Shown here piece after piece: positions 59,867-64,000 of a DNA stretch of 64,000 bases. Under the pieces are notes generated by a model. It did not search any database. It was not told where the DNA came from and saw nothing but the letters and a program-made list of their open reading frames with translations. Numbering within the stretch: the first letter of the stretch is position 1; each line of letters begins with the position of its first letter. The DNA lies in NCBI RefSeq assembly GCF_030063455.1, contig NZ_JASITB010000008.1, positions 1-64,000 of the forward strand, read 5' to 3'. Made by a program: the position numbers and the translations under genes. The DNA comes from Cryobacterium sp. PH31-O1. GTDB taxonomy: Bacteria; Actinomycetota; Actinomycetes; Actinomycetales; Microbacteriaceae.

Positions 59867-61557
59867 CGGAACACCCGGCGCATCCACATGGCGAGGCCCT
59901 CGACCACCAGCACCGTGACAAGAATCATCAGCACGATGGTGGTGACCAGGTCATACCGAGACCCCTGGCCGGCGTTCAGCAGGTAATAGCCGACCCCGCC
60001 GCCGCCAACCAGTCCCAGGATGGTCGCCGCCCGAATATTGGTGTCGAGCAGGTAGAAACTGTGGCCGATCAGTGCTTTCATACCCTGCGGCACGGTCGCA
60101 CCGGCATAGACCTGCAGGCGAGTCGCGCCCGCGGCCGTCAACGCCTGTTCCGGACCGGGCCCTACCTCTTCGAGCGAGTCGGCGAGCAGTTTACCGAGCA
60201 GGCCAACGCCGCCGATCGCGAGGGCGATGGTGCCGGCCTGGGCGCCGAGGCCGGTCACGACGATGAGCGCGATGGCCAGGATGATCTCGGGGATGCCGCG
60301 GATCGCGACGAGGAACAGCCGCATTCCGCTGCGCACCCGAGCCGACGGTGCCACGTTGCGGGCGGCGAGCGACCCGATCACGATCGAGGCGACGATCGTC
60401 AGGATGGTCGCGGCGAGGGCGATCGCGATCGTCTCGCCCATCGCGGCCACCATGACGGGCGCGGTGTAGCTGCCGAAACTCGGCGGCCAGAACTTGGCGG
60501 CCGTCTCGGGCACGTAGGACCAGACCGTGAGAAAGTCGCCCCACTTGATGTCGCAGATCCAGACGCTGCCGACGACGACCAGCACGAAGAGCACGCCCCA
60601 CGCTGCGTTCCGCAGCCGGGCGTAGGTCCAGGGATGGTGCGAGGCATCCGCTGTCACCCCGGTCACGCCGAGTCGCCGCAGCAGCCGGTCGCCGAGCCCG
60701 CGACCGGTCGGGGCCTGGCCGAGCATGACGACGCGCACCGAGCTCGACACAATCTCCATGACGACGCACAGCGCGAACATGACGAGGGCGATGCCGAGCC
60801 CGAGCGAGTAGTTGAGCGATTTGAAGGCGTACGACATCTCCAGGCCGAGCCCGGCCACGCCGACATAGCCGAGGATGACCGACCCGCGCAGGTTGATGTC
60901 GTTGCGGTGCAGCACGGTGGCGACCCACGAGGGAAGCACCTGCGGCAGCACGCCCGCGAAGAACTCCTGCGAGCGGCTGCCGCCCGCCGCGCGGATCGCC
61001 AAGCGTGGACCCTCATCGATCTGCTCGATCGCATCGGCAAACATCTTGCTGATCATGCCGATCGAGTGGATGCCGATGGCCAGGATTCCCGGCAGGGTGC
61101 CCAGCGAAAACATCAGCACGAACACCATCGCGAGCACGACGTCGGGCACCGACCGGGCCAGCACACCAAGAAAACGAGCCAGGCCCATCCAGCCCCGACC
61201 CGGCGAGGTATTCGCGGCGGCCAGCCAGGCCAGCGGCACCGAACAGACTGCGGCGAACAGGGTGCCGAGCAGCACGAGACCCACCGTGAGGCCGGTCAGG
61301 TAGAGCAGCTCGCCCGGCGCGGGAAAGCTGATGACGCCGACTCGGTCGAAGAACCGGGTGGCGTTCGACAAGCTCGCCGCCATCTGCGGCAGCGAGATAT
61401 CCACGCTGACCAGCGACAGAACGGATGCCACCACCAGCGCCAGCAGGGTCAGCCCGGCCGCGATTTTCTCCGGCTGGGCGCGATGCTGTGGGGTGCGATG
61501 CTGCGGGGCGGCGGCATCCGCTGGGCCGGGCCGGGGATGCTCGAGCGTGAGGGTCAT
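59863..61557 (-). CDS. phnE: Phosphonate ABC transporter permease, two PhnE units fused
   Basis: 564 residues, twice the usual PhnE length. Two homologous halves each carry about six membrane segments and an ATPase-docking loop: EGPRLAIRAAGGSRSQEFFA in the first half and PGPEQALTAAGATRLQVYAG in the second. A single chain can thus form the whole channel. Its ATG overlaps the phnC stop (ATGA). Confidence 0.92.
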   Translation of the reverse strand: MTLTLEHPRPGPADAAAPQHRTPQHRAQPEKIAAGLTLLALVVASVLSLVSVDISLPQMAASLSNATRFFDRVGVISFPAPGELLYLTGLTVGLVLLGTLFAAVCSVPLAWLAAANTSPGRGWMGLARFLGVLARSVPDVVLAMVFVLMFSLGTLPGILAIGIHSIGMISKMFADAIEQIDEGPRLAIRAAGGSRSQEFFAGVLPQVLPSWVATVLHRNDINLRGSVILGYVGVAGLGLEMSYAFKSLNYSLGLGIALVMFALCVVMEIVSSSVRVVMLGQAPTGRGLGDRLLRRLGVTGVTADASHHPWTYARLRNAAWGVLFVLVVVGSVWICDIKWGDFLTVWSYVPETAAKFWPPSFGSYTAPVMVAAMGETIAIALAATILTIVASIVIGSLAARNVAPSARVRSGMRLFLVAIRGIPEIILAIALIVVTGLGAQAGTIALAIGGVGLLGKLLADSLEEVGPGPEQALTAAGATRLQVYAGATVPQGMKALIGHSFYLLDTNIRAATILGLVGGGGVGYYLLNAGQGSRYDLVTTIVLMILVTVLVVEGLAMWMRRVFR

Positions 61558-62471
61558 CGCCGGTTGTCCCGCGCGAAGGCAAACGTCTGCAGGTCGAGCT
61601 CGTCCTGCTCGTCGGGCTCACCCTGTTCTATGGCGCCCAGTTCGGTTTCGATCGCGTCGAGCTCACCGGTCGAGGTCGTGACCCGGCCGTAGATCTCCAT
61701 CACGTTCTGCTTGGACAGGCCCTGGGTGGAGGTGTCGAGCACGACCTCGCCGTGCCGCAGGCCGACGATGCGATCGCCCCAGGACAGCGCAAGGTCGACC
61801 TGGTGCAGGCTGCACACCACGGTGAGACCGCTGTCGATCGCGATCTCACGAATGAGCGCCATGACCTGGGCGCTGGATTCCGGGTCGAGCGAAGCCACGG
61901 GCTCGTCGGCGAGCAGAATATCGGGGTTCTGCATGAGTGCCCGGGCGATGCCCACCCGTTGCTGCTGCCCGCCGGAGAGGGTGTCGGCGCGCTGGTAGGC
62001 CTGAGCGAGCAGGCCGACGCGGTCGAGGTGGCCGAGCGCGGCCAGCTTGAGTTCGCGGCGGTAGCCCCAGAGGCCCAGCCGCGGTCCGCGCACCCGAAAC
62101 AGGGCTCCGGTCAGCACATTTTCGAGAACGGTCAGTGATCCGACCAGTTCGAATTGCTGAAAGACGAAGCCGACCCGACCGCGCAGGGCGCGGAGCGGTC
62201 GACCCTTCAGTCCCGATACCTCTGAACCCAGCACGGTCACCGTGCCGGTATCGGGCCGGTCCAGGCCGTCGAGGTGCCGCAAAAGAGTGGATTTGCCCGA
62301 ACCCGACAGCCCGAGCAACACCACGATCTCGCCGCGCGCGACGGTGAGCGACACGTTGTTCAGGGCCGTGGTTTCCCCGAAGGTTTTCGTCACACCGCGC
62401 ACGTCGATCACCGGTTCCGCCGCGAGGGCGGAACCGGTCACCACGCCTGGAGTCGCTGTCAGCCCTGGCAC
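61554..62471 (-). CDS. phnC: Phosphonate ABC transporter ATP-binding protein
   Basis: About 305 residues. Walker A GLSGSGKST, signature LSGGQQQRVGIARAL, Walker B ILLADEP and the switch His in VVCSLHQVDLA are intact. An acidic C-terminal tail of about 40 residues is extra. GTG 62471 overlaps the phnD end by 13 bases; GTG 62444 and 62441 are in-frame alternatives without overlap. It powers the fused PhnE channel. Confidence 0.9.
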   Translation of the reverse strand: MPGLTATPGVVTGSALAAEPVIDVRGVTKTFGETTALNNVSLTVARGEIVVLLGLSGSGKSTLLRHLDGLDRPDTGTVTVLGSEVSGLKGRPLRALRGRVGFVFQQFELVGSLTVLENVLTGALFRVRGPRLGLWGYRRELKLAALGHLDRVGLLAQAYQRADTLSGGQQQRVGIARALMQNPDILLADEPVASLDPESSAQVMALIREIAIDSGLTVVCSLHQVDLALSWGDRIVGLRHGEVVLDTSTQGLSKQNVMEIYGRVTTSTGELDAIETELGAIEQGEPDEQDELDLQTFAFARDNRR

Positions 62472-63406
62472 TGCGAGGCCGACGTCTTCACACAGATGTC
62501 GCGAATGGTGTCGTAGTACGCGTCGTCGACCGGCTCGGTGGCGTAGAACGTGTCGCGGAAGGCCTGGGTGTCGGCGCTCGTCACGCCGGAGGTAATGATG
62601 TCGTCGATGGTGACCTGGCCAAGCACCTCGGTGAGAGTGGTCTTGAGTTCGTCGGGCAGGGTGTCGGAGACGACGATCGGCGCACCGGGAACCATGGTTT
62701 CGGCGATCACCTTGACCTTGTCGCTCTTGGCGACCTCGCTGTCTTCGGCGAAGCCGACCTCGCATTCCTTGCCCTCGCCCACCTTCTGCACACTCACATC
62801 GTGCTTCCCCGCAAACACCGGGGTGACGTCGGCGACCGGGTCGACGCCAGCTTCGAGCAGGTTGTAGGAGGGGAACAGGTAGCCGCTGGTCGACGACGGG
62901 TCGACGAAGCAGACCTTCTTGCCGGCGAACTCCTCGAGCGTCGTGATGTCGCTGTCGGCCGGAACGATCGCCTGCGAGTAATACCCAGGAACCTCGCCCT
63001 CGGTCGTGACGATCGAGGAGATCGGGGTGATGGCCGCGCCGTTGTTGGTCGCGGTGATGTAGGTGAAGCCGGAGAACGATGCCACGTCGATCTTGCCGGC
63101 AATAGCCGCTTCGATCAGGGCGGCATAGTCCGTCGACTCGTGGTACTCGACGGTCTTGCCGGTCTCCTGCCCGATGTAGTCCATCAGCGGCTGGTAGTTG
63201 GTCTGCGTGTCGACGGAGTCGGGCACCACCCCGAAGACGAGGGTGTTCTCATCGGCGGCATAGCTCACGCCGGTGGTGTCAGTGCCGGTCGCATCGGCCG
63301 GGTCTGCCGAGCAGGAGGCCAGGCTCAGAGTGAGCAGAACGGCGGCGCCGGCCGCGAAGGCCGCTTTCGCTGCGGGAGAAGTGGTGCGTGCGCTGTGGAT
63401 TGCCAC
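62459..63406 (-). CDS. phnD: Phosphonate ABC transporter substrate-binding lipoprotein
   Basis: About 315 residues. Lipoprotein signal AAFAAGAAVLLTLSLASC with Cys32, then a PhnD/type II binding fold (LVFGVVPDSVDTQTNYQPLMDYIG, YHESTDYAALIEAAIAGKIDVASFSG). GTG 63406 has GGAAGG six bases ahead; longer frames overlap that site. First gene of the six-gene operon. The ligand may be 2-aminoethylphosphonate, another phosphonate, or phosphite. Confidence 0.92.
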   Translation of the reverse strand: MAIHSARTTSPAAKAAFAAGAAVLLTLSLASCSADPADATGTDTTGVSYAADENTLVFGVVPDSVDTQTNYQPLMDYIGQETGKTVEYHESTDYAALIEAAIAGKIDVASFSGFTYITATNNGAAITPISSIVTTEGEVPGYYSQAIVPADSDITTLEEFAGKKVCFVDPSSTSGYLFPSYNLLEAGVDPVADVTPVFAGKHDVSVQKVGEGKECEVGFAEDSEVAKSDKVKVIAETMVPGAPIVVSDTLPDELKTTLTEVLGQVTIDDIITSGVTSADTQAFRDTFYATEPVDDAYYDTIRDICVKTSASQCQG

Positions 63407-63812
63407 GTGAAACCTTCCTGGTCGGGGCATTACGTTCACTCACGTTAAGCCGGTCGCCCGAACGGCACAGGCGCCCTGGGTAACGGGCAGGTGAACGCGT
63501 CATGGCCACTGTTTCTGCAGAGGAGACCGCGTAAACTGGCTGAACCGGGGTCCCTGATGGAGAACCCGGGCAGACGTCGGGCGAAGAAGAACTCGGCTAC
63601 TGGGTTGTGGGGGGAACGAACGTGGCGGGACCGTTAATTTTTGTAGCTAAAGACAGTGCATTGAGCCTGAGTGCGCGCAGCGACTGCGTTCGGGGCGACC
63701 TGGGCGCGATCATCGACGAGTTGAACCGGGGCTGACTGGCACCCAACGCACAGTTTCACCGAAGCCCGGGGCAGTACCGTGAACGCCTGCACCCGATCAA
63801 AGGAGATCCCCC
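63407..63812. other. 406-base intergenic region upstream of phnD and the acyl-CoA synthetase gene
   Basis: This divergent spacer holds a direct repeat, GTTCA and GTTAA ten bases apart (63434-63448). It loosely recalls a Pho box, but the period is 10 rather than 11. A middle portion (63560-63735) is less GC-rich and holds a small reading frame. The end holds the AAAGGAG site (about 63799-63805) of the next gene. No RNA gene or riboswitch is recognised. Confidence 0.5.
63607..63735 (+). CDS. Possible small protein of 37-42 residues
   Basis: A frame from GTG 63607 (or GTG 63622, with GGGGGAAC just ahead) to TGA 63735 reads AGPLIFVAKDSALSLSARSD and ends GAIIDELNRG. Its composition is more protein-like than random, but no family is recognised and no homologues could be checked. 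It might also be a remnant of a longer gene. Confidence 0.25.
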   Translation: MGGTNVAGPLIFVAKDSALSLSARSDCVRGDLGAIIDELNRG

Positions 63813-64000
63813 GTGTTCACGAGCCCCTACGCTCCCGTCGAGATTCCCGTGCAAAGCATTTTTGACTACCTGTTCGGTGATCTCACTGACGCGGAGCTCG
63901 ATCGCACCGCCGTCATCGACGGCGCCAGCGGCGCGAGCATCAGCTATCGCACCCTGGTCGATCAGATCAACCGGGTGGCCGGCGCCCTCGCAGCCGACGG
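63813..64000 (+). CDS. Acyl-CoA synthetase / 4-coumarate-CoA ligase-like, N-terminal part
   Basis: 63 residues before the window ends. MFTSPYAPVEIPVQSIFDYLFGDL, AVIDGASGASISYRTLVDQINRVAGALAADG is the usual beginning of AMP-forming acyl-CoA synthetases of the 4CL type. GTG 63813 follows AAAGGAG at good distance. The AMP-binding core lies outside the window, so the substrate class cannot be judged. Confidence 0.75.
   Translation, partial: MFTSPYAPVEIPVQSIFDYLFGDLTDAELDRTAVIDGASGASISYRTLVDQINRVAGALAAD

Noticed and set aside
59743-61692. A 649-codon plus-strand frame opposite phnE
   Set aside because: Composition is that of an antisense shadow; the phnE frame has two complete permease units and operon overlaps on both sides.
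63434-63448. A Pho box upstream of phnD
   Set aside because: The two half-units are ten bases apart instead of eleven and the second matches poorly; I mention it in the intergenic entry but do not call it.

Overview
The window is high-GC DNA in which almost every base is coding. Genes are tightly packed, operons use ATGA and TGATG overlaps, and several genes start with GTG. Family content points to an actinobacterium of the order Micrococcales, most likely Microbacteriaceae. The supporting families are LtrA, a small DUF7882-type protein, DUF3073, DUF3817, an SCP2-like gene beside purD, PurS as a separate subunit, and an ECF42 sigma factor with its DGPF partner. I saw no rRNA, tRNA, CRISPR array, prophage or transposase. 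The region reads as ordinary chromosome with metabolic and regulatory islands.

Layout. 0.1-2 kb: LtrA membrane protein and a small DUF7882-type protein. 2-6.3 kb (minus): a three-gene lower phenylacetate/beta-oxidation operon (thiolase, 3-hydroxyacyl-CoA dehydrogenase, PaaZ-like bifunctional enzyme). 6.4-9.3 kb: a DEAD-box helicase with a large repetitive arginine-rich N-terminus, and a GNAT acetyltransferase. 9.3-11.8 kb: IclR regulator divergent from hutH around a perfect palindrome. 11.9-17 kb: secreted M23 peptidase and an RND exporter. 17-24.4 kb: regulator-centred pairs (MocR with YczE-like protein, TipAS-type MerR with FMN protein, DUF4097 with PadR), plus an M20 peptidase and a CPBP-type membrane protein. 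24.5-28.3 kb: KimA-like APC permease, flavoprotein monooxygenase, DUF3073. 28.3-34.6 kb: sugar uptake operon (binding protein, two permeases, GH13 glucosidase, no ATPase) divergent from a ROK repressor.

34.6-51.7 kb carries de novo purine genes in four blocks (membrane protein-purF-purM; purD; purC; purS-purQ). Between them lie ribokinase, a 1.3-kilo-residue secreted metallophosphoesterase, an SCP2-like gene, a VOC protein, a TetR regulator and a kynurenine operon. In that operon an amidohydrolase takes the place expected for kynurenine formamidase. 51.9-56.6 kb: DGPF protein with ECF42 sigma factor, TetR with DHA2 exporter, and a DUF3817 protein. 56.7-63.4 kb (minus): a six-gene phosphonate operon, phnD-phnC-fused phnE-FAD oxidoreductase-HAD phosphonatase-like hydrolase-alcohol dehydrogenase. 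The window ends inside an acyl-CoA synthetase-like gene.

The most unusual non-coding signals are two dispersed hairpin repeat families, a 14-bp tandem array that runs into the stop codon of the IclR gene, and a strong excess of the heptamer GCATCCG/CGGATGC across the whole window. The most interesting functional candidate is the amidohydrolase in the kyn operon, which keeps a full binuclear metal-site residue set.
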